A DNA stretch of 64,000 bases, taken from Gillisia sp. UBA3175 (GTDB lineage: Bacteria > Bacteroidota > Bacteroidia > Flavobacteriales > Flavobacteriaceae). The position numbers and the translations under genes are program-made. A model generated the notes under the pieces. The model saw nothing but the letters and a program-made list of their open reading frames with translations, searched no databases and was not told the DNA's origin. Shown here one piece after another: positions 48,858 through 58,823 of the stretch. Position 1 is the first letter of the stretch. The number at the start of each line of letters is the position of its first letter. Where the stretch lies: positions 103,496 to 167,495 of the forward strand of contig DEXV01000006.1 of the NCBI GenBank assembly GCA_002364325.1, in the 5' to 3' direction.

Positions 48858-50894
48858 ATGTCTTCAACTTCCTTCACCAACGAGCTAATAAATGAGAGTA
48901 GTCCTTATCTGCTGCAGCATGCCCATAATCCTGTAAACTGGCATCCTTGGAAAAATTCAGTTTTAGAAAAAGCTTTAGAAGAAAATACCTTATTGTTAAT
49001 AAGCGTTGGTTATGCAGCATGCCACTGGTGCCATGTAATGGAACATGAAAGCTTCGAAGATGAAGGTGTGGCCGCGGTTATGAATACTAATTTCATAAAT
49101 ATAAAGGTAGATAGAGAAGAACGTCCAGACGTAGATATGGTATACATGAATGCCGTACAAATAATGACTGGCAGCGGAGGCTGGCCAATGAATATTGTAG
49201 CCTTGCCAGATGGAAGACCTGTTTGGGGTGGAACTTATTTTAAAAAGGAGGATTGGAAAAGAACCTTGCTTCAAATTGCCGAACTTTATGAAGAACAGCC
49301 AGTTAGATTGGTGGAATATGCCAATAAACTTGAAGAAGGCTTGCAAGCCACGCAACTTTTAGAAACGAGCTTTGAATCTGACAAAAAAGCAAAAGATCTT
49401 AAACCGATCATCGTTAAGTTAGAGAAAAACTTCGACTGGAAATACGGTGGCACCAAACATGTTCCAAAGTTTATAATCCCTTCTAATTTTGAATTCCTAC
49501 TGAAATATTCTGAATTGAATAAAGCTGAAAGATTGAAAGAATTCACAGCGCTAAGTCTTCAAAAAATATCTTTTGGTGGAATTTACGATCATATTCAAGG
49601 TGGATTTTCCAGATACTCTGTAGATGCAAAATGGCATATCCCGCATTTCGAAAAAATGCTTTATGATAATGCACAACTTATAAGTTTGTACAGTAATGCT
49701 TACGCTGCCACACAAAATGAATGGTATAAGGAAGTTATAACCCAAACTTTAAATTTTGTGAAAAATGAACTCACCTCTCCTAATGTTTCATTCTATGCAT
49801 CTTTGGATGCAGACAGTTTAAATTTACAAGGCAAATTGGCAGAAGGTGAATTCTATGTTTGGAACAAACCAACTCTAAAAGAAATGCTTCAAGAAGAATA
49901 TGAACTTTTTGAAGATTATTATAACATAAATTCTTTCGGAAAATGGGAAGATGAGAATTATGTTTTGATTAGATCTAAAGAAGATGAGCAATTTATTTCT
50001 GAGCACACCATAACTTCTGAAACCTTTAAAAAAATAAAAAACCGATGGCAATCTATATTAGGCGCTCTAAGAGCAACTAGGAATAAACCGAGGCTAGACG
50101 ACAAACAACTAACGTCATGGAATGCAATGATGCTTTCTGGATATCTGGCAGCATATAGATGCATGGGCACAAAAGAATATTTTGACATTGCCTTATTAAA
50201 TGCTGAATTCATTAAGCTTGAACTCAAAAAAATAGACGGAAATTTACATCATTCCTTCAAAAATGGAAAAAGTACTATTAATGGCTATTTGGAAGATTAT
50301 GCATTTGTCATAAAGGCGTTTATAGAACTTTATGAAGCTACCTTGAACAAACAATGGCTACTGGAGGCTAAAGATTTAATGGATTATACACTTTCTAATT
50401 TTCAAGATCCAACTAGCGGTCTTTTCTTTTTCACTTCAAAGAAAGATCGACCTCTAATCACCAGAAATTTCGATCTTAACGATAATGTAATCCCTTCTTC
50501 AAATTCGGTAATGGCCAACAATCTTTTCAAACTTTCCAAACATTTCGAGAATTCTGAATATTTAAAAATTTCCGAAAAAATGTTAGATATGGTGAATCCA
50601 CAAATAAAGGATTATCCACAAGGCTATTCTAACTGGCTAAATTTAAGGTTAAATTTCAACAACTCCTTTTACGAAGTTGTGGTTATGGGACCAAATGCTA
50701 AATCTATTGTAGATGACTTTAACAGGAAGTATCTGCCAAATATTTTGATTGCTGGTTCAGAAACTGAAGATGAAAGTTTGCCACTATTAAAACATAGATA
50801 TAAAGATGGAGAAGATCTTATCTATGTATGTACCAACGGGACCTGCCAGCTTCCTGTGAAAACAATAACCTCAGCATTAAAGTTAATTAAATAG
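48858..50894 (+). CDS. SSP411/YyaL-type thioredoxin-domain protein (DUF255)
   Basis: 678 residues. The N-terminal thioredoxin-like domain contains CHWC (Cys55, Cys58) in GYAACHWCHVMEHESFED and GGWPMNIVALPDGRPVWGGTYF. The remainder is an alpha/alpha six-barrel like N-acylglucosamine epimerases (LPHFEKMLYDNAQLISLY-type HIPHFEKMLYDNAQLISLYS at about 260). Present in all domains; substrate unknown, possibly a redox or carbohydrate role. No signal peptide, so cytosolic. Freestanding gene between dodecin and MscS. Confidence 0.93.
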   Translation: MSSTSFTNELINESSPYLLQHAHNPVNWHPWKNSVLEKALEENTLLLISVGYAACHWCHVMEHESFEDEGVAAVMNTNFINIKVDREERPDVDMVYMNAVQIMTGSGGWPMNIVALPDGRPVWGGTYFKKEDWKRTLLQIAELYEEQPVRLVEYANKLEEGLQATQLLETSFESDKKAKDLKPIIVKLEKNFDWKYGGTKHVPKFIIPSNFEFLLKYSELNKAERLKEFTALSLQKISFGGIYDHIQGGFSRYSVDAKWHIPHFEKMLYDNAQLISLYSNAYAATQNEWYKEVITQTLNFVKNELTSPNVSFYASLDADSLNLQGKLAEGEFYVWNKPTLKEMLQEEYELFEDYYNINSFGKWEDENYVLIRSKEDEQFISEHTITSETFKKIKNRWQSILGALRATRNKPRLDDKQLTSWNAMMLSGYLAAYRCMGTKEYFDIALLNAEFIKLELKKIDGNLHHSFKNGKSTINGYLEDYAFVIKAFIELYEATLNKQWLLEAKDLMDYTLSNFQDPTSGLFFFTSKKDRPLITRNFDLNDNVIPSSNSVMANNLFKLSKHFENSEYLKISEKMLDMVNPQIKDYPQGYSNWLNLRLNFNNSFYEVVVMGPNAKSIVDDFNRKYLPNILIAGSETEDESLPLLKHRYKDGEDLIYVCTNGTCQLPVKTITSALKLIK

Positions 50895-50969
50895 TTTTAA
50901 CAATACTTAAACAGCAAATATTATCAATTTCGCAATAAAAACCTTTTTTTTGCAAAAAACATAATTTAC

Positions 50970-51824
50970 ATGCAATACTTAGACAACTGGGAAGCTTACG
51001 CAACTGAATATACAGATAAATTTATCGACTTTCTTCCAAGTCTACTTTATGCTGTATTCTTATTAGTTTTTGGTTTATGGCTCATTAATATAGTTGTTAA
51101 ATATATTCGTAAATACTTCGACAAAAAAGATTTCGATCCTACCCTAGAAAATTTTGCGGTGAGCATAAGTAATTGGACGCTTAAAATTATTTTATTTATT
51201 TTGGTGATCACTAAATTAGGAGTAGAAACTACCTCTTTAGTTGCAATTATTGGTGCTGCAGGTTTGGCTATTGGATTAGCTCTACAAGGTTCATTGTCTA
51301 ATTTTGCAGGAGGAGTACTCATAATTGTACTTAAACCGTTTAAAGTTGGAGATTTTATAGAGGCTCAAAGTGTATCTGGAACAGTAAAGGAAACTTCGTT
51401 ATTCTACACTAAATTAATCACCTTCGGAAATCAGCTAGCTATAATTCCAAACGGACAATTAACTAATGATAATATTATAAACTATACCATTTTAGGTATT
51501 CGTAAGGATGCCATTACTATAGGAATTTCATATACTAGCGATATAAAACTAGCAAGGGATATTTTAATGAAACTTTTGAAGGAACGCGAAGAGATCTTCC
51601 AAGACCCTGAACCTCAGGTAGTGGTTACAGAACTTGCAGATAGCGCAGTAAATCTTTCAATTCGGTTCTGGGCAACTAACGAGAATTTCTGGGATTGCCA
51701 TTGGTATGCGATAGAAGAAGCAAAAATAAGATTAGAAGCAGCAGGTGTTGGAATTCCTTTTCCACAAAGAGATGTGCATTTTTACAATCATTCTGAAGAA
51801 GATAATGGCGATAACAATAGTTAA
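50970..51824 (+). CDS. small-conductance mechanosensitive channel (MscS family)
   Basis: 284 residues, the size of E. coli MscS. Three membrane helices; the third is the pore helix AIIGAAGLAIGLALQGSLSNFAGGVLIIVLKPFKVGDFIE (about 90-130), rich in Gly/Ala. The C-terminal cage ends with the cytosolic IPFPQRDVHFYNH motif. Opens on membrane tension to relieve turgor. Its 3' end overlaps convergent tsaB by 4 bases. Confidence 0.95.
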   Translation: MQYLDNWEAYATEYTDKFIDFLPSLLYAVFLLVFGLWLINIVVKYIRKYFDKKDFDPTLENFAVSISNWTLKIILFILVITKLGVETTSLVAIIGAAGLAIGLALQGSLSNFAGGVLIIVLKPFKVGDFIEAQSVSGTVKETSLFYTKLITFGNQLAIIPNGQLTNDNIINYTILGIRKDAITIGISYTSDIKLARDILMKLLKEREEIFQDPEPQVVVTELADSAVNLSIRFWATNENFWDCHWYAIEEAKIRLEAAGVGIPFPQRDVHFYNHSEEDNGDNNS

Positions 51825-52477
51825 CCCATCATAAAATCTTTTAAATAGTAAGGTTCAAAATAAGCGACATCTTCAAAGTCGCTTATTTTGTGCTTTAAGG
51901 TTGCTAATTCTACCATTTGCGCTGCACTCGGTAATATATTTTCTATGAATCTGGCATTAGAATGCATGCATATTTTCTGAAACTTCTCCACTCCACTTCC
52001 AATAAAATGAACAATCCCCTTTTCCAAATGCTCCAGATAAGAATCTTCATCTAATATTTTTGCTGAAGTAGCTTCAATTTGATCACCTTTGGCATTAAAC
52101 GCGGCAGTATATACCTCCATCCTTCGGGCATCCATCATAGGAATCACGGTTGCTTTTTCCTTCACCTGCATTGCAATAGAAGTTAGGGTTGCCACAGAAA
52201 TTAAGGGAATATCCAATGAAAAACATAAGCCTTTAGCGGCAGAAATCCCAATCCGTAATCCAGTATAAGACCCAGGCCCTTTGCTAACAGCAATGGCGTC
52301 TAGATCTTCAAGTTTAATAGAATTCTCTTCTAAAAGTTCTTTTATAAAGATATGTAAGCGCTCCGCATGTGAATAGCTAGAGTCGTAATCTTCTTTTAAA
52401 GCAAGCAGCTTCCCATTAACTCCTAGTGCAACAGAGCAATTTGTGGAAGCGGTTTCTATACAAAGTATGGTTGCCAA
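51821..52477 (-). CDS. tsaB: tRNA threonylcarbamoyladenosine biosynthesis protein TsaB
   Basis: 218 residues. Partner of TsaD in making t6A37 of tRNAs. The N-terminal ASKHA beta hairpin ATILCIETASTNCSVALG and the conserved DYDSSYSHAERLHIFIKELLEE and SKGPGSYTGLRIGISAAKGL identify it. The reading frame begins with TTG at 52477; there is no ATG before this essential start strand, so TTG is the likely initiator. It is 11 bases after the adaptor gene of the exporter cluster, so possibly the last gene of that transcript. Confidence 0.93.
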   Translation of the reverse strand: MATILCIETASTNCSVALGVNGKLLALKEDYDSSYSHAERLHIFIKELLEENSIKLEDLDAIAVSKGPGSYTGLRIGISAAKGLCFSLDIPLISVATLTSIAMQVKEKATVIPMMDARRMEVYTAAFNAKGDQIEATSAKILDEDSYLEHLEKGIVHFIGSGVEKFQKICMHSNARFIENILPSAAQMVELATLKHKISDFEDVAYFEPYYLKDFMMG

Positions 52478-52487
52478 ATTTTTAAAT

Positions 52488-53771
52488 TTATTCTGTAGGT
52501 TTTTCCTCTTTTAATAAAGTTACCTCATCTCCAGCTTTTAATGATTTTGTTACAGTATTATAAGGCCCTGTAATTACAACGTCTCCCGGTTTTAATCCTG
52601 TTAAAATCTCTATATTTCTATCGTCTTGAATTCCTGTGGTAACAACACGCAATTTAGCCTTATTCCCATCCTTAACAAAGACCGTTTCAAATTTTTGTTC
52701 GTAACCAACTTTAGCTTCAGCATCATTTGGTGCTCCTATAGTTTTAGCTGAAGAAGTATCAGTTTTTATAACGATAGCACTAATTGGAACTCCAATCACC
52801 TTGGTCTTTTTACGAGTAATTATATCTACAGTTGCCGTCATTCCTGGTCTAAATGGGGAATAGTTTTCAGATTTTCCTTCCAATAGATCACTGTATGAAG
52901 ATTCTAAAATTCTAACTTTAACCTTGAAGTTAGTAACTTGATCTGCAGTTAAACCTTGGATCGCAGAGTTCGAGATCTCTGTAACCACTCCTTTAAATTC
53001 TCTTTTTAAATAGGCATCTACCTCCACAATAGTGCTATCTCCAACAGATACTTTTACGATATCATTTTCATTTACATCTACCTCAACTTCCATCTTAGAA
53101 AGATTGGCAACACGCATGATCTCTGTTCCTGCCATTTGTTGCGTTCCTACCACACGCTCGCCTAGTTCTACATCTAATTTAGAAATAGTTCCACGCATTG
53201 GGGCATAAATTGTGGTTCTTGCTAAGTTATCTGTAGCTTCTGTAACCGTTGCCGCAGCGCTTTGCATGCTATAATAGCTTGCGCTTTTAGAGGCTTGTGA
53301 TCTCTCGTAAACTGCAACTATTTGATCCCATTCTGCTTTAGAAATAATGCCTTTATCAAATAAGATCTTATTCCTATCGTAATTGGATTTAGCTTCTTTT
53401 AAGCTTGCTTCAGATTGCGCATAACCTGCTTTTACATTTTGAAGCCCAGCTCTGGATCTTTGTAAACTTGACTGGTAGATATCTGGATTTATTCGAACTA
53501 AAAGATCTCCTTTTTCTACCATTTGTCCTTCAACAATTGGGAGATCGATGATCTCACCGGAAACTTCCGAAGAAAGTTTTACTTCGATCTCTGGCTGAAT
53601 TTTTCCTGTTGCTGAAACAGTTTCAATAATATCCAATGGCTCTACTTTGGTGATTTCCACCTCTTTTAGATTCCCTGAAGCACCAAACCATCCGGCTTTT
53701 TTACCAAATAATAGGACCGCTATTAATAAAACGGCTATAACACCGATGATGATAAGTGTTTTTTTCTTCAT
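52488..53771 (-). CDS. periplasmic adaptor (MacA/HlyD-like), second of two in the exporter cluster
   Basis: 427 residues. N-terminal membrane anchor LIIIGVIAVLLIAVLLFG; lipoyl half ETVSATGKIQPEIEVKLSSEVSGEI; helical hairpin (about 95-190); TIYAPMRGTISKLDVELGERVVG second lipoyl half; then beta-barrel domains with FRPGMTATVDIITRKK. Bridges an inner-membrane transporter to TolC. It follows the TolC gene by 3 bases. The other adaptor (55166-56284) is only distantly similar, so this cluster encodes two non-equivalent adaptors. Confidence 0.9.
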   Translation of the reverse strand: MKKKTLIIIGVIAVLLIAVLLFGKKAGWFGASGNLKEVEITKVEPLDIIETVSATGKIQPEIEVKLSSEVSGEIIDLPIVEGQMVEKGDLLVRINPDIYQSSLQRSRAGLQNVKAGYAQSEASLKEAKSNYDRNKILFDKGIISKAEWDQIVAVYERSQASKSASYYSMQSAAATVTEATDNLARTTIYAPMRGTISKLDVELGERVVGTQQMAGTEIMRVANLSKMEVEVDVNENDIVKVSVGDSTIVEVDAYLKREFKGVVTEISNSAIQGLTADQVTNFKVKVRILESSYSDLLEGKSENYSPFRPGMTATVDIITRKKTKVIGVPISAIVIKTDTSSAKTIGAPNDAEAKVGYEQKFETVFVKDGNKAKLRVVTTGIQDDRNIEILTGLKPGDVVITGPYNTVTKSLKAGDEVTLLKEEKPTE

Positions 53772-53774
53772 GAT

Positions 53775-55106
53775 TTAAAATTTAAGATCGGTTACTGGAA
53801 TTCCAAAATATAACTCGATCACCTTTAATTTGAATATATAATCGTACTTAGTTCTTAATAATTCTGTTTGTGCATTTTCCAGCCTAAGTTTTACCTGACT
53901 AAAATCGAACGCATTGGTCAAGCCAACATTAAAGCGTTCAGTTGCATATTCATAAGCTTGGTCTTGCGCCTCTAATGCTAACACTGCAGCTTCATATGCT
54001 TTAAGTGCACCTTGCGCATCAACGTAAGCCTGATATACATTTGCCTCTAGATCTAGTTCTGCTTGTTCTAATCTATAATTTGCTCTCTCTACATTAATTA
54101 AGTTTCGTTTTACCTGATTTCTAGTAGCAAATCCATTTAGAACAGGAATATTTAGCTGAAGCCCATAAGACGTTCCATCATTCTCATAGATCTGAGTGTT
54201 GAAATTCCTGTTGAAGGCATCGTTATCTGAATATCTAGTGTTGTAATTATAAAATGCTGAAAGAGTAGGTAAATAAGCCCCTTTAGAGATCTCTACATCT
54301 TTTTCTGCAATCTTTTTTTGTTCTTGAGCAATCTTAATTTCATAACGCTCTTCTTTTGCTTTTTCAATAAGCTCATAAGGAGTGTTTTCTAATATTTCAT
54401 CACCAACAACATTATATTCAGCTTCTACAATATCAAAATTCTGATAATCCTTGATCAATAATAATTGCGCAAGACTTATCAATGAAACCTGAATATTATT
54501 TTCAGCAACTATAATCCGTTGTTGCTCACTGGCTGCTGTAGCTTGAATTTCCAAAAGATCACCTTTTGGTAAAACTCCGGCATCAACTAGATCTTGAGTT
54601 CTGTCTAATTGTTTTTGAGTTACTTCATTTTGAGATCTTAGTACTTCTAAATTTTGCTTATTAAACAACACCTGTAAATATGAATTTGCTACAAAAAGAG
54701 CAATATCATCTTTCATTAGCTCTAATGAATATTGACTTGCTAGTTTAGATAATTTAGATCGTTGTAATTGTCTAAGATTTCTAAGTCCGTCAAATAAAGT
54801 TAGATTCGTAGATGCGCCAGCAGATAACGAGGTAAATCTGGTGCTTTCGAATCTGTTGTTAGTTGGATTAATACTTAAACCCCCATTGCTAGATGCATTT
54901 ATCTGGGCATTTAGGGATGGTAAGAAATTTCCAATAGCATCAGATCTATCAATATCAGCAGCTTCCACGTCTAAAGCAGATTGTTTAATAGAAATGTTAT
55001 TCTCTAAAGCATATTCTACGCATTCTTGCAAGCTCCACTTTTTTGTTTGTGCGGTTACTACCGCAGAAATTAAAAACAGGCAAGCCAGTAAAATTGATTT
55101 TTTCAT
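53775..55106 (-). CDS. TolC-family outer-membrane channel of the exporter cluster
   Basis: 443 residues. Signal peptide MKKSILLACLFLISAVVTAQ; SLQECVEYALENNISIKQSALDVEAA begins the TolC fold; second repeat YEIKIAQEQKKIAEKDVEISKGAYLP; barrel strands TNLTLFDGLRN and LQLNIPVLNGFATRN. Distinct from the TolC at 4995-6323. Lies between the two adaptors. Confidence 0.93.
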   Translation of the reverse strand: MKKSILLACLFLISAVVTAQTKKWSLQECVEYALENNISIKQSALDVEAADIDRSDAIGNFLPSLNAQINASSNGGLSINPTNNRFESTRFTSLSAGASTNLTLFDGLRNLRQLQRSKLSKLASQYSLELMKDDIALFVANSYLQVLFNKQNLEVLRSQNEVTQKQLDRTQDLVDAGVLPKGDLLEIQATAASEQQRIIVAENNIQVSLISLAQLLLIKDYQNFDIVEAEYNVVGDEILENTPYELIEKAKEERYEIKIAQEQKKIAEKDVEISKGAYLPTLSAFYNYNTRYSDNDAFNRNFNTQIYENDGTSYGLQLNIPVLNGFATRNQVKRNLINVERANYRLEQAELDLEANVYQAYVDAQGALKAYEAAVLALEAQDQAYEYATERFNVGLTNAFDFSQVKLRLENAQTELLRTKYDYIFKLKVIELYFGIPVTDLKF

Positions 55107-55165
55107 AATTAAGATTGTGAAGGATTGGTCTTAGGAATTAGAAAGATGTTACACTAAAATTAAAA

Positions 55166-56284
55166 CTAGTTACCGGTCGTGGCTTGAACTGGCTTTATTT
55201 GATTCCAGATCTTAATCTTATCATTCTCTGAAATTCCTTTTAAAACCTGAACATAAATACCATCACTCACGCCTAATTCTATCTCTTTTCTAGTAAATTC
55301 TTGATCTCCAGCCATAACTTCTACAAAAGGTTTTTGCGTTTTAGGATCAAACTGAACCAAGGCTTCCTTTATTGCAAGAGCATCATCTACCTTAGCTAAG
55401 ATTATAGATGCATTTGCGCTTAAACCAGCTCTAATAAAAGTAGTATCTGCTTTATTAAGAGTTCCTTTAATGTTGAATTGAATGGCCCCATTTTCGCTTA
55501 TCCCTTTTGGAGCGATATAGTCCAGAATAGCATCAAATTTTTTATTCTCTATTGCACCTACGGTAATTTCTAGCGGAAGGTTTTCCTTGATCTTCCCTAC
55601 TTCACTTTCATCTACTTTCCCTTCAAAGATCATATTATTTACATCTGCCAAAGTGGCTAAGGTAGTCCCGTCGTTAAAGTTGTTGCTTTCTATAACCTGA
55701 TTTCCCACTTTAACCGGCACATCTAAGACCATTCCATCTATGGTAGATCTTATCAAGGTATTCGCAGCAGCTCCAATTCCACTTGTGGTTCCGGTTTTTA
55801 CAATATCATAGTTCTGTTGTGCAGATCTGTAATTTTGTAAAGCCCTTTGATATCCAACTTGTGCATTATCCCAATCGTTTGCAGAAATAACACCTTTATC
55901 AAAAAGGGTCTTTTGCCTATCATAAGACTTCTTTTCGTTATCTAGATTTATCTTGGCTGTTGCAACTCCATCTTTGGAACTTTGAAGTGATGAAATATTT
56001 GGGATCACCCTAATTTTTGCAATAAGATCTCCAGATTTTATTGCTTCTCCTGCTTCAATATAGATCTCCTCTATAATTCCTGAAATATTCGGTTTTATTA
56101 AAACTTCTTCCTTAGGAACAATGCTTCCCGTAGCTACAGTTTTCTTTACTATATCCTGTTTACTAGGAGTTTCGGTTTCATATACCACCGGATCCTCCTG
56201 ATTTTTTTGAAATAAATAATACAAAGCTCCAACGAATGTGATCGCGATAACTATAAGAATTATTACTGTAACTACTTTTTTCAT
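55166..56284 (-). CDS. periplasmic adaptor (MacA/HlyD-like), first of two
   Basis: 372 residues. N-terminal anchor VVTVIILIVIAITFVGALYYLF; lipoyl half KTVATGSIVPKEEVLIKPNISGII; helical hairpin with DKGVISANDWDNAQVGYQRALQNY; then LIRSTIDGMVLDVPVKVGNQVIE. Probably links the two MacB-like permeases encoded immediately upstream to TolC. 28 bases after the permease stop and about 60 bases before the TolC gene. Confidence 0.9.
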   Translation of the reverse strand: MKKVVTVIILIVIAITFVGALYYLFQKNQEDPVVYETETPSKQDIVKKTVATGSIVPKEEVLIKPNISGIIEEIYIEAGEAIKSGDLIAKIRVIPNISSLQSSKDGVATAKINLDNEKKSYDRQKTLFDKGVISANDWDNAQVGYQRALQNYRSAQQNYDIVKTGTTSGIGAAANTLIRSTIDGMVLDVPVKVGNQVIESNNFNDGTTLATLADVNNMIFEGKVDESEVGKIKENLPLEITVGAIENKKFDAILDYIAPKGISENGAIQFNIKGTLNKADTTFIRAGLSANASIILAKVDDALAIKEALVQFDPKTQKPFVEVMAGDQEFTRKEIELGVSDGIYVQVLKGISENDKIKIWNQIKPVQATTGN

Positions 56285-56311
56285 TTTTAAATGGTATTAA
56301 TCAATTTATTG

Positions 56312-57574
56312 TTATTCTGTTCTTAAGGCATCTACCGGTTGGATCTTTATTGCATTTTGTGCGGGGATCAAACCAGCCAATAATCCCGATATTATTAAAA
56401 TACTTAAAGCTATAAAAACCACTCCCAGATCTACGCTTGGATTTGCAAACATCATTTCGGAAGTATCTACTCCCTCCAGTTGCATATTCACCAGAGCTAT
56501 AACTCCTGTTGCTAAAGCAATTCCAGACATTCCAGAAATGATAGTCAATACTATAGATTCCATTAAAATTTGTCCTCTTATATTCCATGGCGTCGCACCT
56601 AAAGCTCTTCGCACACCAATCTCATTAGTACGTTCTTTTACAACGATAAGCATGATATTAGATATTCCAATGATACCAGATAGCAATACCAAGATCCCTA
56701 CAAAATAGGCAACTGCTTTTAGTGCAACGAATAATCCATTTACCTTGCTGAATTCTTGATATAGATCGAAATTTCCAATAGCTCTATCATCATCTGGATG
56801 AATGGTGTGTCTGGATTTTATTACATCGAAGATCTGAGATTTTAATTCGGTTATAGAAGAACCATCCTCTGCAGTGATAGATAACCAGCCTACCTTCTCT
56901 CCCATATTAAAGGCTTGAGAGAATGCCGTGAAAGGAACATAGATCTGTTTTTGATTCTCTTCTGGATTACCATTATTTCCTTTTTTCTTATAGGTGCCAA
57001 TCACCATAAAATTCACCCCATTTATCTTAATGTAGGAACCAATAACTTCTTCCCCTGGATCATACATATCATTGATCACCCCTGCTCCTAGTATAGCTAC
57101 TTTTCGGTTTTGTTCGATATCTGAATAATTCACAAACCTTCCAGATGTAATATCCATGGGTTCTTGATTTATCACTTCCGGATAATCGCCATACACATTA
57201 AATGCTCCAGTTTTAAGTCCGCGCACCACATTGTTTGCGCCACCAAAACCTCCTAATTGATTTCTTGGAGAAACATATTTTAAATTCGGAACACTTTGTT
57301 TTATAGCGTCTACATCACTTATCTTAAAATTATAAGGTCGTCCTTTTGGTAAGCCTTTATATGGTTTGGAAGGAGTTTGTGCCCACATGAACATAGAGTT
57401 GGTTGCAATGCCCCCAAACCCTTGCTTCACACCATTTTCCAATCCTTTCCCTGCAGCTAAAAGAATAACCAATATGAAGATGCCCCATAAAACCCCGAAG
57501 GCTGTAAGGACAGTTCTAAACCAGTTCGAGGTCAAGGCCTCTAATATTTCGCTCCATTTATCTCTACTAAACAT
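56312..57574 (-). CDS. MacB-like ABC transporter permease, second
   Basis: 420 residues without an ATPase domain. One N-terminal helix (NWFRTVLTAFGVLWGIFILVILLAAG), a large periplasmic MacB_PCD domain (about 45-275), then three C-terminal helices, including SGIIGISNIMLIVVKERTNEIGVRRALGATP, the FtsX/MacB coupling-loop signature. Paired with the similar permease at 57576, presumably as a heterodimer. Only 1 base separates the two genes. Confidence 0.92.
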   Translation of the reverse strand: MFSRDKWSEILEALTSNWFRTVLTAFGVLWGIFILVILLAAGKGLENGVKQGFGGIATNSMFMWAQTPSKPYKGLPKGRPYNFKISDVDAIKQSVPNLKYVSPRNQLGGFGGANNVVRGLKTGAFNVYGDYPEVINQEPMDITSGRFVNYSDIEQNRKVAILGAGVINDMYDPGEEVIGSYIKINGVNFMVIGTYKKKGNNGNPEENQKQIYVPFTAFSQAFNMGEKVGWLSITAEDGSSITELKSQIFDVIKSRHTIHPDDDRAIGNFDLYQEFSKVNGLFVALKAVAYFVGILVLLSGIIGISNIMLIVVKERTNEIGVRRALGATPWNIRGQILMESIVLTIISGMSGIALATGVIALVNMQLEGVDTSEMMFANPSVDLGVVFIALSILIISGLLAGLIPAQNAIKIQPVDALRTE

Positions 57575-57575
57575 C

Positions 57576-58823
57576 TTATTCGTCTCTTAAAGCGATTATA
57601 GGTTTAATTCTGGCCGCTCTCCATGCCGGGAAAAATCCTGCTACGGCTCCAGCAAAAACAAGTATAAAAACGGTGGATAATGCAACATTGAAATTCACCG
57701 AAGGATTTGTAATATAGTTGGTCTCGATTAATGGCCCAACAAATTCCAGCAAGGCCAAACTAAAAATAAGGCCTATAAACCCGGCAATGGTGGTGACAAA
57801 TATCGATTCGTGAAGGATCATCCCAATAATGCTTAATGGCTGCGCGCCTAGAGCTTTTCGAATACCAATCTCTCTTGTGCGTTCTTTAACTATGATGAGC
57901 ATAATATTGCTTACCCCTACAATTCCTGCTATAATGGTACATATTCCTACCCCCCAGAAAAAGAGCTTGATCATATTCATAAGATCATAGAACCTTTTAG
58001 TATTCTCCAAGGTGTTATTTATAGTAATTGCTCTGGAATCATCCGGGGCAACAGAATGTTTTTCTTTTAGATAGGTATCTAATTCTGCTGAAAATTGTTC
58101 TGATTCGGCCAATGCTTGTTCAAAATTATCCCTTTTATGAAGTGTAAAGGCAAGACTTCTTACATCGTTGCCACCATTAAAAACTCTTTGTGCAGTAGAA
58201 ATAGGTAAAAACACCCGCGATTCATCCCGTTCTCCTCCCGGATCTGAGTACACCCCAACTACTTTAAAATTGATATCGGATATTTGCACGTATTTTCCAA
58301 TAGGCTCTTCTCCATTTTTAAAAAGATCATTTTTAACCTTATTTCCCAGGACCACGACTTTTTCAACATTGTCATGATCCATATAGTTTAAAAACCGCCC
58401 TTGGGTCATATCGGCATTCTCAAGAAATTGATAATCTGGCCAAACTCCCTCTACTCTATAGGAGCCTGACTCTTTTTTGAAATTTACGATCCCATCCCAA
58501 ATTCTAAATACCGATGATTTATATTCAAGTTGGTCCTCATAATTATTTACGGTATTTGTATAGTCTTCATTTTTTAAAGTAATGGCTCTTCCTGGATTCA
58601 AACCTTTAAATTCTTTTGAAGTAACATTGGTCCAAACAAATATCATATTCGAAGCATCCTGTTCAAATTCTTTCGAAATTCCATTTCGCATGCCTTCTCC
58701 AATCCCTAATAATATCACCAAAATAAAGATCCCCGATGCTACTGAAAGCCCGGTTAGAAACGTCCGCAATTTATTTTTGCTTATCGTTTCAAAGATCTCT
58801 TGCCATCTTTCTAGATCAAACAT
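57576..58823 (-). CDS. MacB-like ABC transporter permease, first
   Basis: 415 residues, same architecture: N-terminal helix (LRTFLTGLSVASGIFILVILLGIG), MacB periplasmic domain, and three C-terminal helices with IVGVSNIMLIIVKERTREIGIRKALGAQP. Begins inside the end of the ATPase gene (8-base overlap), indicating translational coupling. MacB-type exporters move peptides, lipids or antibiotics from the periplasm to TolC by mechanotransmission rather than through the inner membrane (family knowledge); the substrate here is unknown. Confidence 0.92.
   Translation of the reverse strand: MFDLERWQEIFETISKNKLRTFLTGLSVASGIFILVILLGIGEGMRNGISKEFEQDASNMIFVWTNVTSKEFKGLNPGRAITLKNEDYTNTVNNYEDQLEYKSSVFRIWDGIVNFKKESGSYRVEGVWPDYQFLENADMTQGRFLNYMDHDNVEKVVVLGNKVKNDLFKNGEEPIGKYVQISDINFKVVGVYSDPGGERDESRVFLPISTAQRVFNGGNDVRSLAFTLHKRDNFEQALAESEQFSAELDTYLKEKHSVAPDDSRAITINNTLENTKRFYDLMNMIKLFFWGVGICTIIAGIVGVSNIMLIIVKERTREIGIRKALGAQPLSIIGMILHESIFVTTIAGFIGLIFSLALLEFVGPLIETNYITNPSVNFNVALSTVFILVFAGAVAGFFPAWRAARIKPIIALRDE

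Noticed and set aside
56301..56588. 95-codon - strand frame at the end of the second permease
   Set aside because: It is another reading frame of the permease gene with Tyr/Asn/Ser-rich nonsense composition.
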